The notes: a model not told the origin generated them from the letters alone. 64,000 nt of DNA from Ryuthela nishihirai (GCA_038380435.1 JAWZYU010000034.1:19509404-19573403); one strand, 5' to 3'; positions 48,630-59,881 are shown, counted from the stretch's first letter. Made by a program: numbers and translations.

Positions 48630-50025
48630 GGGGCGGGGGTGGCTCAGTTGATAGCGCTCCAGGCTCGTAATCTGTAGTTCCCAGGTTCGAGTCCCAGCTG
48701 GGTCAGCGTTGAGATTTATCTCCGCAAAACTCCCCGCCCTGCCCACGGTCAGTAGGGGACACCGATGGGCTTTTAAAAGACGCCATCCGTCTGATGGGAA
48801 GTTAAGCCGTGGCTCCCGTGTGCGGGAGAGCTATACCCTGTGTACGTTAAAGAACACGCGAATGGCCTTGACGGGAGGCTACCATCTGTCTCCCAACAGC
48901 GTTCCAGTTGGTCCACTCCCCCAACCTTCTCTGAGCCTTCAGGGTCCTTGTGACCTGGCCATTAGCCCATGGTGTGCAAAAAAGTGCCTCTCAGAGGTAA
49001 AACAACCCAACGTTAAAGAACACGCTGGATGGCCTTGACGGGAGGCTACCATTTGTTTCCCAACAGCTGTTCCAGTGGGTCCCCTCCCCCAACCTTCTCT
49101 GAGCGTTCGGGGTCCTTGTGACCTGGCCATTAGCCCATGGTGTGCAAAAAAGTGCCGCTCAGAGGTAAAACAACCCAACGTAAAAGAACACGCTGGATGG
49201 CCTTGACGGGAGGCTACCATCTGTCTTCCAACAACTGTTCCAGTGGGTCCCCTCCCCCAACCTTCTCTGAGCCTTCAGGGTCCTTGTGACCTGGCCATTA
49301 GCCCATGGTGTGCAAAAAAGTGCCTCTCAGAGGTAAAACAACCCAATGTTAAAGAACACGCTGGATGGCCTTGACGGGAGGCTACCATTTGTTTCCCAAC
49401 AGCTGTTCCAGTGGGTCCCCTCCCCCAACCTTCTCTTAGCGTTCGGGGTCCTTGTGACCTGGCCATTAGCCCATGGTGTGCAAAAAAGTGCCGCTCAGAG
49501 GTAAAACAACCCAACGTTAAAGAACACGCTGGATGGCCTTGACGGGATGCTACCATCTGTCTTCCAACAGCTGTTCCAGTGGGTCCCCTCCCCCAACATT
49601 CTCTGAGCCTTCGGGGTCCATGTGACCTGGCCATTTAGCCCATGGTGTGCAAAAAAGTGCCGCTCAGAGGTAAAACAACCCAACGTTAAAGAACACGCTG
49701 GATGGCCTTGACGGGAGGCTACCATTTGTTTCCCAACAGCTGTTCCAGTGGGTCCCCTCCCCCAACCTTCTCTTAGCGTTCGGGGTCCTTGTGACCTGGC
49801 CATTTAGCCCATGGTGTGCAAAAAAGTGCCGCTCAGAGGTAAAACAACCGAACGTTAAAGAACACGCTGGATGGCCTTGACGGGATGCTACCATCTGTCT
49901 TCCAACAGCTGTTCCAGTGGGTCCCCTCCTCCAACCTTCTCTGAGCCTTCGGGGTCCATGTGACCTGGCCATTTAGCCCATGGTGTGCAAAAAAGTGCCG
50001 CTCAGAGGTAAAACAACCCAACCGA
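48630..50025 (+). mobile_element. SINE-A copy with seven tail modules
   Basis: Head and body followed by seven modules starting near 48843, 49011, 49179, 49347, 49516, 49684 and 49854. Modules 2, 4 and 6 share TTTGTTTCCCAAC and GCGTTCGGGG; modules 3, 5 and 7 share TCTTCCAAC. The array therefore grew partly as a two-module unit of about 337 bp. No clear target-site duplication was found. Confidence 0.9.
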
Positions 50026-50743
50026 ACTGCATCATCATATTTCCCCAAATATCATCTCTCCTGGCAGCATCATCTCTCTGTCCAGCGTCAATCTTGATAT
50101 TTCTTTCCGGCAGTCTCAAACGTTGAGAAAAGGCGGAACGATCTCAGTGAGAGTGTTACAAGGGTTGCGAGGGCCTGCCACACTCACTTCGAATGGCAGG
50201 CAAAGTTGACAAAGGTGCTTTTCGAATGCAATGTGGCAGGTGACTTCGACGCTGTCTATTACGGAAAGGCAGCGAGCATGAAGGAAATACATGGCCCGAG
50301 GAAAAGACGTGTAAATATTTTTAGATTCAATAAAATACTAAGAATTGTATCAAAAAAAAAAGAATTAAGTTGGAATCCAATAATATCTGAAAGTTTGCAT
50401 TTCATTCTTTGGTAGAATAAACAGAGATAGAAAAAAGCGCTAGAAGAAAATGACGGATAGTTTTTAAGTTAAATTTAATCAGTGTTTACTTTTGGGAATT
50501 TCTTTACAGATAAAGACAGGAATTTTAGGATGCTTCAAAATATTCACAACTGCCATTTATGTTTCATTTTTATCATTCACTGAGCTTAAATGGAAAAGCA
50601 TTCTATGTCAGATATTCATTCCCGTCACAAATGATTCTTTTATTCCGTTGTATAAATGAATTGGAAAAAAAAAATCGACTCTGGTGAATATGAAACGCTT
50701 ATTTAAAAAGACAACGAAGATTTTCATTTTTCTGACTTTTGCG
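50026..50743. other. Unique sequence, AT-rich in its right half
   Basis: 50040-50300 has a more balanced composition, but no domain, exon signal or repeat could be supported. The frame at 50206-50415 is not a credible gene. Confidence 0.5.
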
Positions 50744-51472
50744 AGGCGGGGATGGTTCAGTCGGTAGCGCGTAAGGCTCGTAATCTGTAGTTCCCAGGTT
50801 CGAGTCCCAGCTGGGTCAGCGTTGAGATTTATCTCCGCAAAATTCCCCGCCCTGCCCACGGTCAGTAGGGGAGACCGATGGGCTTGGAAACGCCGCCGTC
50901 CGTCGGATGAGATGTTAAGCCGTGGCCCTGTGTGCGGGAGAGACATACCCTGTGCACGTTAAAGAACACGCTGGATGGCCTTGACGGGAGGCTACCATCT
51001 GTCTCCCAACAGCTGTTCCAATGGGTTCCCTCCCCCAACCTTCTCTGTGCCTTCGGGGTCCTTGTGACCTGGCCACTTAGCAAATGGTGTGCAAAAAAGT
51101 GCCGCTCAGAAGTAAAACAACCCAACGTTAAAGAACACTCTGGATGGCCTTGACGGGAGGCTACCATTTGTCTCCCAACTGTTGTTGCAGTGGGTCTCCT
51201 CCCCCAACTTTCTCTGAGACTTCGGGGTCCATGTGACCTGGCCATTTAGCCCATGGTGTGCAAAAAAGTGCCGCTCAGAGGTAAAACAACTCAACGTTAA
51301 AGAACACGCTGGATGGCCTTGACGGGAGGTTACCATTTGATTCCCAACAGCTGTTCCAGTGGGTCCCCTCCCTTAACCTTCTCTGAGCCTTCAGGATCCT
51401 TGTGACCTGGCCATTAGCCCATGATGTGCAAAAACTGCCGCTCAGAGGTAAAACAACCCAATCTAACTTCAT
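50744..51472 (+). mobile_element. SINE-A copy with three tail modules
   Basis: Diverged head (GATGGTTCAGTCGG) and three modules with the usual junctions. The last module has several private substitutions. Confidence 0.85.
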
Positions 51473-51784
51473 AACCGGAAATGGCATTACGGTGAACGAA
51501 ACAAAAAGTTACTGTTACTTAACAAGTGTTCATCATCGAATTCCAGTTTGTTGAAAGGCATCTTCCAAATATTTCAAGTATGATTAAGCAATTGTTTGGA
51601 AGCGAATAATCAAGGACTGCGATTCCGACTGGTAATTCTTTTTAAAAATTGTCGTCACAAATATTGTATTTCGTTTCATTTTTTCGGTTTTTAAGATGCT
51701 CTTAAATATTAAAATTCTTTAACTGTATCGTTTTTTCATTGTACTTTTTTTTGTTCTTTTTTTCCTTTAAGACTGCATCATCAC
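51473..51784. other. AT-rich unique sequence
   Basis: Nothing recognised between two SINE-A copies. Confidence 0.5.
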
Positions 51785-52506
51785 GGGGCGGGGGTGGCCC
51801 AGTCGGTAGCGCGCCAGGCTCGTAATCTGTAGTTCCCATGTTCGAGTCCCAGCTGGGTCAGCGTTGAGATTTATCTCCGCAAAATTCCCCACCCTGCCCA
51901 CGGTCAGTAAGGGACACCGGTTGGCTTGGAAAGGCCGCCGTACGTTGGATGGGACGTTAAGCCGTGGCCCCGTGTGCAGGAGAGCCACACCCTGTGCACG
52001 TTAAAGACCACGCTGAATGGCCTTGACGGGAGACTACCATCTGTCTCTCAACAGCTGTTCCAGTGGCTCCCCTCCCCCAACCTTCTCTGAGCCTTCAGGG
52101 TCCTTGTGACCTGGCCATTAGCCCATGGTGTGCAAAAAAGTGCCTCTCAGAGGTAAAACAACCCAACGTTGAAGAACACGCTGGATGGCCTTGACGGGAG
52201 GCTACCATCTGTCTCCCTACAGCTGTTCCAGTGGGTCCCCTCCCCGAACCTTCTCTGAGACTTCGGGGTTCATATGACCTGACCATGTAGCCCATGGTGT
52301 GCAAAAAAGTGCCGCTCAGAGGTAAAACAACCCAACGTTAAAGAACACGCTGGATGGCCTTGACGGGAGGCTACCATCTGTCTCCCAACAGCTGTTCCAG
52401 TGGGTCCCCTCCCCGAACCTTCTCTGAGACTTCGGGGTTCATATGACCTGACCATTTAGCCCATGGTGTGCAAAAAAGTGCCGCTCAGAGTTAAAACAAC
52501 CCAACC
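51785..52506 (+). mobile_element. SINE-A copy with three tail modules
   Basis: Head with GTGGCCCAGTCGG and three modules. The last two share private changes (TCCCCGAACC, GGTTCATATGACC), indicating recent duplication of that module. Confidence 0.85.
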
Positions 52507-52629
52507 AAATGACGAGTTGTGAAATGTGTCTAATGTGATTCCCAGAGATATGAATAAATGAAAAATATGCTTTAATAATTTTTTTAGGTATATAAAATTT
52601 TTTGATGCAGAATATCAGGTAAAACTAAG

Positions 52630-52716
52630 ATTAATATTCGAGGCTGCAGGAATTAGAGATGCGATGTTGAAATGGTTGAAATTTATTTAAACGATAGAAT
52701 ACAACTTGGCCTAACT
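52630..52716 (+). pseudogene. Possible reverse-transcriptase fragment
   Basis: Reads FEAAGIRDAMLKWLK and then, after a frame change, YLNDRIQL. This is the pattern of the RT segment between the catalytic motifs of non-LTR elements (AGI...ML.W...YL..R.Q). It abuts the 5' end of the larger retrotransposon and may be a piece of another element into which it inserted. Confidence 0.4.
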
Positions 52717-52717
52717 T

Positions 52718-53178
52718 TTATAACAATCTAGATAAAAAAAATATTGATATTAATTCTTTATCTTATGAATCATTGACTAAAGAATTTTCTACTAGTCAAG
52801 AAGAATGCACTAAGCAAATCAATAAAAAAATTCCCCAAAATCATATTCATTCAATTTTTATTAATAAACTAATAGCAATAAGACGCAGAGCTGAGGGAAC
52901 AGCACATCGCACTGGATCTTTCAGAGACTACCTAAATTTTAAACGTATTGCTGCCTCAATTAACAAAAAAATAAAACAACTTGAAAAATTCAATTGGAAT
53001 TTTTTTTTAAATAAACTTTCTTTAACTCCAGAACCAGCAATATATGGAGAATTTTCAAAACATTAAGTTCAGACATTACTCCATCCAATCGTACTGCCTC
53101 ACTAAATATAAAAAATAACTGTTCCACTAATGAAACTGCTAATTTATTTGCTAAATATTTTATTAATCACTCAAAAAA
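52718..53178 (+). pseudogene. Retrotransposon ORF2 linker between endonuclease and RT, frameshifted
   Basis: One frame runs to 53066 with a basic stretch (IRRRAEGTAHRTG) followed by KIKQLEKFNW, typical of the linker before RT. Similarity continues in a second frame from about 53045 (WRIFKTLSSDITPSN) to a TGA at 53180-53182. The RT frame is the third. It is not functional as it stands. Confidence 0.7.
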
Positions 53179-55437
53179 ATGAATAAAAAACTTGATAAAT
53201 CTTATTCTCTTAATAATATAACTCACTTTTATTATCAAAATGATTACACAAAATATTTAAATTTACCGTTTAATATCAATGAGTTAAAATTTGCCATTAA
53301 AGCATTGAAAAAAAATACTAGCCCAGGCCCAGACGGTATTAATAACAAAATGTTTCTAAATTTATATGATCAGTGGCTAAAACACATTTTATATATTTTT
53401 AATAATTTTTGGAAAACAAATACTTATCCTAAATCATGGTTCGAAAATTTTATGATATTTATCAAAAAAAATACATCTTTGCCAGATGAAGAATTATCGT
53501 CATATCGACCTATCTGCCTTTCATCTAATTTTTTAAAACTCTTCGAACGTATAATTAATAACAGATTCATCTGGTACTTTGAAAACAATAAATTATTTAA
53601 TCAAAATTTATATGGTTACAGGTATGGCAGATCTACAAAAGATCTGATATTGAACTTTATTTCTGATATAGAACAAGCCTTTAATCTCAAACAATACTTA
53701 ATTGCAGTAACTCTTGATCTTAAAGGAGCTTTTGATTCTATCTCACATAGTGCACTATTGCATAAAATCCGCAAATTTAAAATTCAAGGTCAAATGTACA
53801 GATTTCTATACCAAATTATTACTAACAAAAACTTTAGAGTTAAAATTAAAAATTCTTATTCAAAAGAACATCATTTTCAAAATGGCATTGTTCAAGGTGA
53901 TATTTTATCACCTTTTCTTTTCAACTTATATATTAACGATATCTCTGACATCTTCAAAGATAAAGATATTAAATATAGCTTATATGCAGATGATATCATA
54001 ATTTGGTGCTCAGGTACAAATCTTGATGTAATCAAAACTAAACTTCAAAATCAACTTGATTTAATTTCAAAATATTGTCTTGAATGGAATCTAACGATCT
54101 CAGAAAAAAAATCATTCATCATTCCTTTTTTCCGCCATAAAAAATCTAATCCAAATTTTTTTAATCTAAAAATAAATAAAAGCGATCTCAAACAGGTATA
54201 TACTCTAAAATTCTTGGGAATCACTTTTGACAGTAAACTACTTTGGAATGCACATATTGATCAAGCAATTCTAACAGCAAATAAACTTTATAACTGTCTT
54301 AAATATTTAGGTAACTCCAAATGGGGTTGTTCTAATAAAAATTTACTATTAGTCTATAATTCCATCTTTCTTTCAAAATTTGCATACGGACTAGAATTTC
54401 TTGGAAATGCAGCAAAATTCCGACTCATCCAATTGGAAAGAGCCCAAACCAAATCTCTCAGATTCTGTCTTGGACTCCCGAAAGAAAGCTGTAACATTGA
54501 TTTATATGCTGAAACAAGCATTCCTCCATTATTCATTAAACAAAAATATTTACTTTCAAACTTAATTTTTAGAATAATTCTCAAAAATAAATTTCATCCT
54601 ATAATTGATAAGCTCATAAATAACTTTAATGATTCGATTATTTCTAAATTTCCAGAAAAAAATAAACTATTGGAAATTCTAGCTAATAACTTAAGTGGTG
54701 ATTACTACCCTTCTATTCCGTACTGGACAACATCTTTTCCGCCAATGTTTGATAAAATCCCAGGTTTCTCTAATAAAAAATCATATGACTCCACAATTAT
54801 AAAAGAACTTTCCTTACTACACATTAATTATCAATTTAATAATTATATCAAAATTTATACAGATGGGTCTTCCAACCCAAACACTAAAGGTTATTCTGGT
54901 GCTATTTTTTGCCCAGAATTTAATTTCTCTTCAAAATTTAAATTTAATACTTCCTTTTTGAACATAGCTACTGAACTTTACTCCATTATAGAAGCCACAA
55001 AATGGGCCACAAAATTTTACAATTCTAAAATAGTTATTTTTACAGATTGCAAATCTGCACTTTTTAGCCTTTTCCAAAATCCCCTTAAAACTAACTTTAA
55101 TGTATTCACAAATGATCTTTTATTTCATACTTTTAAACATTTATCACATAACAATATCTTAATAATTCAATGGATACCTGCCCATGTGGGCATTCCTGAT
55201 AATGAAACTGTAGATAGGCTGGCTAAAGAAGCTTTAAATCACAACTCACATATTCCAACCCCATCATTTATTTATCAAGTCAAATTAACAAATAAAAAAT
55301 TACTAATAGAAGAATTGCAATCTTGGTATAATAATAATAGATCTCAATCCCACCGCTATAAAATTAATCCCAAAATTCAAAAATTCCATGACTTTAATTT
55401 GAAAAAAAAACGAAATAAATGCCATTCTTCGAATTAA
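53179..55437 (+). CDS. Reverse transcriptase-RNase H of the non-LTR retrotransposon
   Basis: 752 codons open from an internal ATG that is probably not a natural start. RT: TSPGPDG near residues 47-53, the first catalytic Asp in LDLKGAFDS (D180), and YADD at 269-272. RNase H: YTDGS with D562, E599 in TELYSIIEA, D623 in FTDCKSA and D679 in VDRLAKEA, so all four catalytic acids are present. The enzyme would copy element RNA at nicked chromosomal DNA and degrade the RNA strand. Strong A+T bias. The frame ends early after KKKRNK because of an A-run at 55402-55410, and the true C-terminus follows in another frame. Confidence 0.9.
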   Translation: MNKKLDKSYSLNNITHFYYQNDYTKYLNLPFNINELKFAIKALKKNTSPGPDGINNKMFLNLYDQWLKHILYIFNNFWKTNTYPKSWFENFMIFIKKNTSLPDEELSSYRPICLSSNFLKLFERIINNRFIWYFENNKLFNQNLYGYRYGRSTKDLILNFISDIEQAFNLKQYLIAVTLDLKGAFDSISHSALLHKIRKFKIQGQMYRFLYQIITNKNFRVKIKNSYSKEHHFQNGIVQGDILSPFLFNLYINDISDIFKDKDIKYSLYADDIIIWCSGTNLDVIKTKLQNQLDLISKYCLEWNLTISEKKSFIIPFFRHKKSNPNFFNLKINKSDLKQVYTLKFLGITFDSKLLWNAHIDQAILTANKLYNCLKYLGNSKWGCSNKNLLLVYNSIFLSKFAYGLEFLGNAAKFRLIQLERAQTKSLRFCLGLPKESCNIDLYAETSIPPLFIKQKYLLSNLIFRIILKNKFHPIIDKLINNFNDSIISKFPEKNKLLEILANNLSGDYYPSIPYWTTSFPPMFDKIPGFSNKKSYDSTIIKELSLLHINYQFNNYIKIYTDGSSNPNTKGYSGAIFCPEFNFSSKFKFNTSFLNIATELYSIIEATKWATKFYNSKIVIFTDCKSALFSLFQNPLKTNFNVFTNDLLFHTFKHLSHNNILIIQWIPAHVGIPDNETVDRLAKEALNHNSHIPTPSFIYQVKLTNKKLLIEELQSWYNNNRSQSHRYKINPKIQKFHDFNLKKKRNKCHSSN

Positions 55438-55711
55438 AACCAATACAGCACTAACTAACTATAGACTCTTTCAATATAAAATTATTGATTCTCCTAATTG
55501 TCCAAACTGCAATACTTTTCACACATTAGAACATATTATTTTCAATTGCAAAAGTTATGATAATGAAAGAAGACAATATTTCTCAAAACTTAATATTTTG
55601 TCTTATGACTTTCAAAGTATTTTATTTTCTTCAAACTCAAAGCTAATACCTGTTCTGTATAACTATCTCATTCAATTTCTGAAGAACTCTAAAATTCTTG
55701 ATATTTTATAA
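55411..55711 (+). pseudogene. C-terminal zinc-motif part of the retrotransposon ORF2
   Basis: In a shifted frame the sequence continues AILRIKTNTALTNYRLFQYK, then CPNC with a following H and C (C-x2-C-x7-H-x4-C), and ends at TAA 55709-55711. This zinc-binding motif normally closes ORF2 after RNase H in such elements. It is joined to the main frame only if one base at the A-run is gained or lost. Confidence 0.75.
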
Positions 55712-55890
55712 AAAAAATTACAAATACTATACCATCTATTTAACTTAATTCAGATTCAAAAAGCCTCTGAATGAGTTTGCTTTTATAAAGCAAGAATATT
55801 CAATTTATGTTATGTGTTCTACTACTACTACTACAAATCTAAATAAGCAATACGTAAAGTACCTGGGAAAAAACATTTAATACTGAGTGT

Positions 55891-56283
55891 TTGATTGGAT
55901 TGGATTATTTTACCTCTGAGAGGCACTTTTTTGCACACCATGGGCTAAATGGCCAGGTCACATGGACCCTGAAGGCTCAGAGAATGTTGGGGGAGGGGAC
56001 CCACTGGAACAGCTGTTGGGAGACAGATGGTAGCCTCCCGTCAAGGCCATCCAGCGTGTTTTTTAACGTGCACAGGGTATGGCTCTCCCGCACACGGGGC
56101 CACAGCTTAACGTCCCATCCGACCGACGGCGGCATTTCCAAGCCCATCGGTGTCCCCTACTGATCGTGGGCGGGGCGGGGAATTTTGCGGAGATAAATCT
56201 AAAAGCTGACCCAGCTGGGATTAGAACCTAGGAACTACAGATTACGAGCCTGGCGCGCTACCGACTGAGCCACGTCCTGCCCC
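55891..56283 (-). mobile_element. SINE-A copy, one tail module
   Basis: Near full-length copy just 3' of the retrotransposon. The head is degraded at GCCACGTCCTGCCCC. Confidence 0.85.
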
Positions 56284-56397
56284 CTAGATCAGCGGGTTTA
56301 TTCATAACAAGCATTTATTGAAAAGTTATTAGTTTAAATTTACATCGCCAATAAAAGTTTCAGTTAAACTAGAAATTTAAGTACTAATTTGAAATAT

Positions 56398-56595
56398 AAA
56401 AATAAATAAATAAATAAATACCCCCTCAATCAGCTGCTTGCCACAGAGGTCTGACAGGAGCCTGTCAGTTTATATGCCACAGTAGGAGATCTGAGAGGAT
56501 GGCAGGACCTCAGCAGAAAAACGACACACACATCCATGCCTAATCTGGGGCTCGAACCCAGGTCCCTTAGATCAGTAGTCAAGCGTGCTAACCAC
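56398..56595 (-). mobile_element. SINE-B copy, truncated at its tRNA 5' end
   Basis: Reverse of the 3928-4131 element, with (AAAT)n at the low end. It lacks only the first 10 or so bases of the tRNA-like head (breaks after GCTAACCAC). Confidence 0.8.
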
Positions 56596-56661
56596 AAATA
56601 ACATTATTTAAAGGATCAAATCAGTTCAAAAATAATCAATAGAAAATATTATTTATCCCTT

Positions 56662-56780
56662 CTCTCATCATCATCTATCATCTCAATCTCATCATCATCT
56701 ATCTCAAAGTCTCATCATCATCTATCTCAAAGTCTCATCATCATCTATCGGATATAAAAAAAGTCTCATCATCATCTATC
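56662..56780. repeat. Short 23-bp tandem repeat
   Basis: Four or five copies of TCTCATCATCATCTATC followed by TCAAAG or a longer spacer. The last copy supplies the target site of the next SINE-A. Confidence 0.75.
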
Positions 56781-57166
56781 GGATTGGATTGTTTTACCTC
56801 TGAGCGGCACTTTTTTGCACACCATGGGCTAAATGGCCAGGCCACAAGGACCCCGAAGGCTCAGAGAAGGTTGGTGGAAGGGACCCACTGGAACAGCTAT
56901 TGGAAGACAGATGGTAGCCTCCCGTCATGGCCATACAGCGAGTTCTTTAACGTGCACAGGGTATGGCTCTCCCACACACGGGACACGGCTTAACCTCCCA
57001 TCCGACGGACGGCGGCCTTTCCAAGCCCATCGGTGTCCCCTACTGACAGTGGGCAGGGCGGGGAAATTTTGCGGAGATAAATCTCAACGCTGACCCAGAT
57101 GAGACTCGAACCTGAGAACTACAGATTACGAACCTGGCGCGCTACCGACTGAGCCACCCCCGCCCC
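56781..57166 (-). mobile_element. SINE-A copy, one tail module
   Basis: Flanked by ATCATCTAT on both sides (from 56771 and 57167-57175), a 9-bp target-site duplication taken from the short tandem repeat. Confidence 0.88.
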
Positions 57167-57778
57167 ATCATCTATGGAAAATGCAACTCGAATCTCAAGA
57201 CATTCGAAACCCTATTTTTAGAACATTAAATCTCTTACGAAAATGACATAATAGAATAAAAATGGTAATATCCTATTTTTGTATTCTTTCTGATGCCGCT
57301 AGCAATTTTTTTTGCGAAGAAGCTTGTTATTTCTGAAAACGTGTATAGGGCTACATCCTAATAAATCTTCCCATAATGCAACTGCTGCCTCGTTCTTGTT
57401 TTACATTCCGATGCGCAGTTTCTTCGGCGAGCAATCAGAATCTTTTTTCTTTCAATCTCCCGCGGCAGGCAGATCGCGTGACAAGCAATCAGTGCAAAGC
57501 ACGAGTAACGTGGACTCCCCTAGTGTGTACGTTGCGGGTATTTTTTCTGCGTTTCGTGAATCTATCTCGTATGACATGGAGATTGCTTCCAGGAGCTCTG
57601 ATTAAAAGCTGGCCTCGTTTCAACAGCATGCTTTGTTTAAAAAATATATCTAGGATTCAAACATGTATCAATTCAAATATCATCCGAAAAAAACATCCAT
57701 TTTCAAAATTCTGGATAAATTTTTATTTCAATGTTAAAATTTGTTTAGAGCAAAATATACCCTTTTTCAATATCGAGG
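57167..57778. other. Unique sequence of mixed composition
   Basis: 57380-57610 is less AT-rich than its flanks and has open frames of 97 and 147 codons. Neither shows a domain or splice context I can defend. No function is assigned. Confidence 0.45.
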
Positions 57779-57983
57779 ATTACCATATTTTTTCGATTCT
57801 AAGACGCCATCAGTTGTAAGACGCACCTTAATTTCTGTGCCACCAAGAGAAAAAAAGATTTAGTTCTAAGAAAAAAATAAATAAAATAAAATTCATCTAA
57901 CAAATATTTTTATCACAATAGAATTCAATTTACTAACAACAATAGTACCTATTTATCGGTAGATATGTTATTCATCACTTCCT

Positions 57984-59258
57984 TCTGAATGAATATCAGA
58001 GTCCGATTCTTCCGAGCCGTCATATCTGCATCTGAATCAATATCAGAGTCTACTTCACATTCAGAGTCTGATTCTTCCGAGTCGTCATACCTGCATCTGA
58101 ATCAATATCAGAGTCTACTTCACATTCAGAGTCTGATTCTTCTGAGTCGTCATCTCTGCATCTGAATCAATATCAGAGTCTACTTCGCATTCAGAATCTG
58201 ATTCTTCTGAGCCTTCATATCTGTATCTGAATCAATATCAGAGTCTACTTCATATTCAGAGTCTGATTCTTCCGAGCCGTCATATCTGCATCTGAATCAA
58301 TATCACAGTCTACTTCACATTCAGAGTCTGATTCTTCCGAGTCTTCATATCTGCATCTGAATCAATATCAGAGTCTACTTCACATTCAGAGTCTGATTCT
58401 TCCGAGTCTTCATATCTGCATCTGAATCAATATCAGAGTCTACTTCACATTCAGAGTCTGATTCTTCCGAGCCGTCATATCTGCATCTGAATCAATATCA
58501 GAGTTTACTTCACATTCAGAGTCTGATTCTTCCGAGCCGTCATATCTGCATCTGAATCAATATCAGAGTCTTCTTCACATTCAGAATCTGATTCTTCCGA
58601 GCCGTCATATCTGCATCTGAATCAATATCACAGTCTACTTCACATTCAGAGTCTGATTCTTCCGAGTCTTCATATTTGCATCTGAATCAATATCAGAGTC
58701 TACTTCACATTCAGAGTCTGATTCTTCTGAGTCGTCATATCTGCATCTGAATCAATATCAGAGTCCACTTCACATTCAGAATCTGATTCTTCTGAGCCGT
58801 CATATCTGCATCTGAATCAATATCAGAGTCTACTTCACATTCAGAGTCTGATTCTTCCGAACCGTCATATCTGCATCTGAATCAATATCAGAGTCTACTT
58901 CACATTCAGAATCTGATTCTTCCGAACCGTCATATCTGCATCTCAATCAATATCAGAGTCTACTTCACATTCAGAGTCTGATTCTTCCGAGCCGTGATAT
59001 CTGCACCTGAATCAATATCAGAGTCTACTTCACATTCAGAGTCTGATTCTTCCGAGCCGTCATATCCGCATCTGAATCAATATCAGAGTCTACTTCACAT
59101 TCAGAATCTGATTCTTCCGAACCGTCATATCTGCATCTCAATCAATATCAGAGTCTACTTCACATTCAGAGTCTGATTCTTCCGAGCCGTGATATCTGCA
59201 CCTGAATCAATATCAGAGTCTACTTCACATTCAGAGTCTGATTCTTCCGAGCCGTCTT
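57984..59258. repeat. 65-bp minisatellite derived from a transposase tail
   Basis: Units with core TCTGATTCTTCCGAGCCGTC. Starts of GATTCT at 58005, 58070 and 59240 are all in phase at 65 bp, so there are 19 periods with no indel. On the minus strand the first unit reads GSEESDSECEVDSDIDSGAD in frame with the transposase. As 65 is not a multiple of three, later units are out of frame, so the expansion is non-coding. Confidence 0.93.
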
Positions 59259-59415
59259 TATCTTCATTATCCCATAATATATCGTCTTCTCGTTCATCGA
59301 GTGTGTTGGTGATGCAAAGTTTTTTAAATGAGTGCTGCACTATTCTTTCTGGATTAGCTTCCAAGCTGTTGATACCCATTCCGCCAATTTTGATGCCGGC
59401 GCTTTCTTAATTTTT
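59190..59415 (-). pseudogene. Transposase C-terminus, pogo/Tigger (CENP-B-like) family
   Basis: One minus-strand frame reads KLAEWVSTAWKLI and stops. The next frame continues ERIVQHSFKKLCITNTLDE and then REDDILWDNED. The pattern W-V..AW, SFK..(G/C)I and LD..EDD is the usual end of the DDE domain in pogo/Tigger transposases and their domesticated relatives. A frameshift near 59350-59368 separates the two parts, so the copy is dead. An acidic tail follows and runs into the minisatellite. Confidence 0.65.
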
Positions 59416-59551
59416 CCGGCAGATATCAGCGGAAGGTTGTCAGTCAACAGCCAGGTTCAAGTTCACTATAATTCACTCACAGAGCTCCACTATAACGAAA
59501 TAACGGTGGCTTCACATTTGGAAAGGGCGGGAGAATACCCACATTTGCAGA

Positions 59552-59706
59552 ATGCGAGGCTCGTAATCTGTAATTCCTAGGTTCGAATCCCAGCTGGGTC
59601 AGCTTTGAGATTTATCTCCGCAAAATTCCCTGCCCACGGTCAGTAGGCGACACCGATGGGCTTGAAAAGGCCGCCGTCCGTCGGATGTGACGTTAAGCCG
59701 TGGCCC
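59552..59706 (+). mobile_element. SINE-A internal fragment
   Basis: Runs from the anticodon-loop region (GCGAGGCTCGTAATCTG) to GTTAAGCCGTGGCCC. The first 30 bp or so and the whole tail are missing. The B box is present as GGTTCGAATCC. Confidence 0.8.
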
Positions 59707-59881
59707 AAGCTTCTTTCCAACTCATTCGTCTTTGATTTTTGGCGCTTGCGAATTCATTACTACAATTTAATATGCGAATCTGATGAATCCGAAAAAACCA
59801 ATGAATATATCATGCCAAATAGCACAATGCTATGTAGTCGAATTAATCACTAATCAATAAGTCATAGAACCATTTTCATTA

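Larger units (their letters stand above)
52717..55836 (+). mobile_element. 5'-truncated non-LTR retrotransposon, I-like
   Basis: Order of parts: linker region, reverse transcriptase, RNase H, C-terminal CCHC zinc motif, a short 3' untranslated region and a (TAC)n tail at about 55820-55834. RNase H after RT, together with a simple-repeat tail, points to the I-like group. No ORF1 and no endonuclease domain are present, so the copy is 5'-truncated. Three frame changes interrupt the coding region; at least two lie at A-runs. Confidence 0.85.
57779..59415 (-). mobile_element. pogo/Tigger-like DNA transposon remnant, 3' part
   Basis: Read on the minus strand: a transposase C-terminus (59415-59190), an acidic coding tail expanded into a 65-bp minisatellite, AT-rich 3' sequence, and near 57783-57833 a probable terminal inverted repeat made of two related pieces, GGTGCGTCTTACAACTGA and TGGCGTCTTAGAATCGA, then AAAAAATATGGTA. 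Repeated CGTCTTA pieces near an AATATGG end recall Tigger-type elements. The 5' end and most of the transposase are absent. Confidence 0.55.

Noticed and set aside
57312..57819. Overlapping frames of 97 and 147 codons
   Set aside because: No domain, signal peptide or splice context. They overlap each other in different frames.
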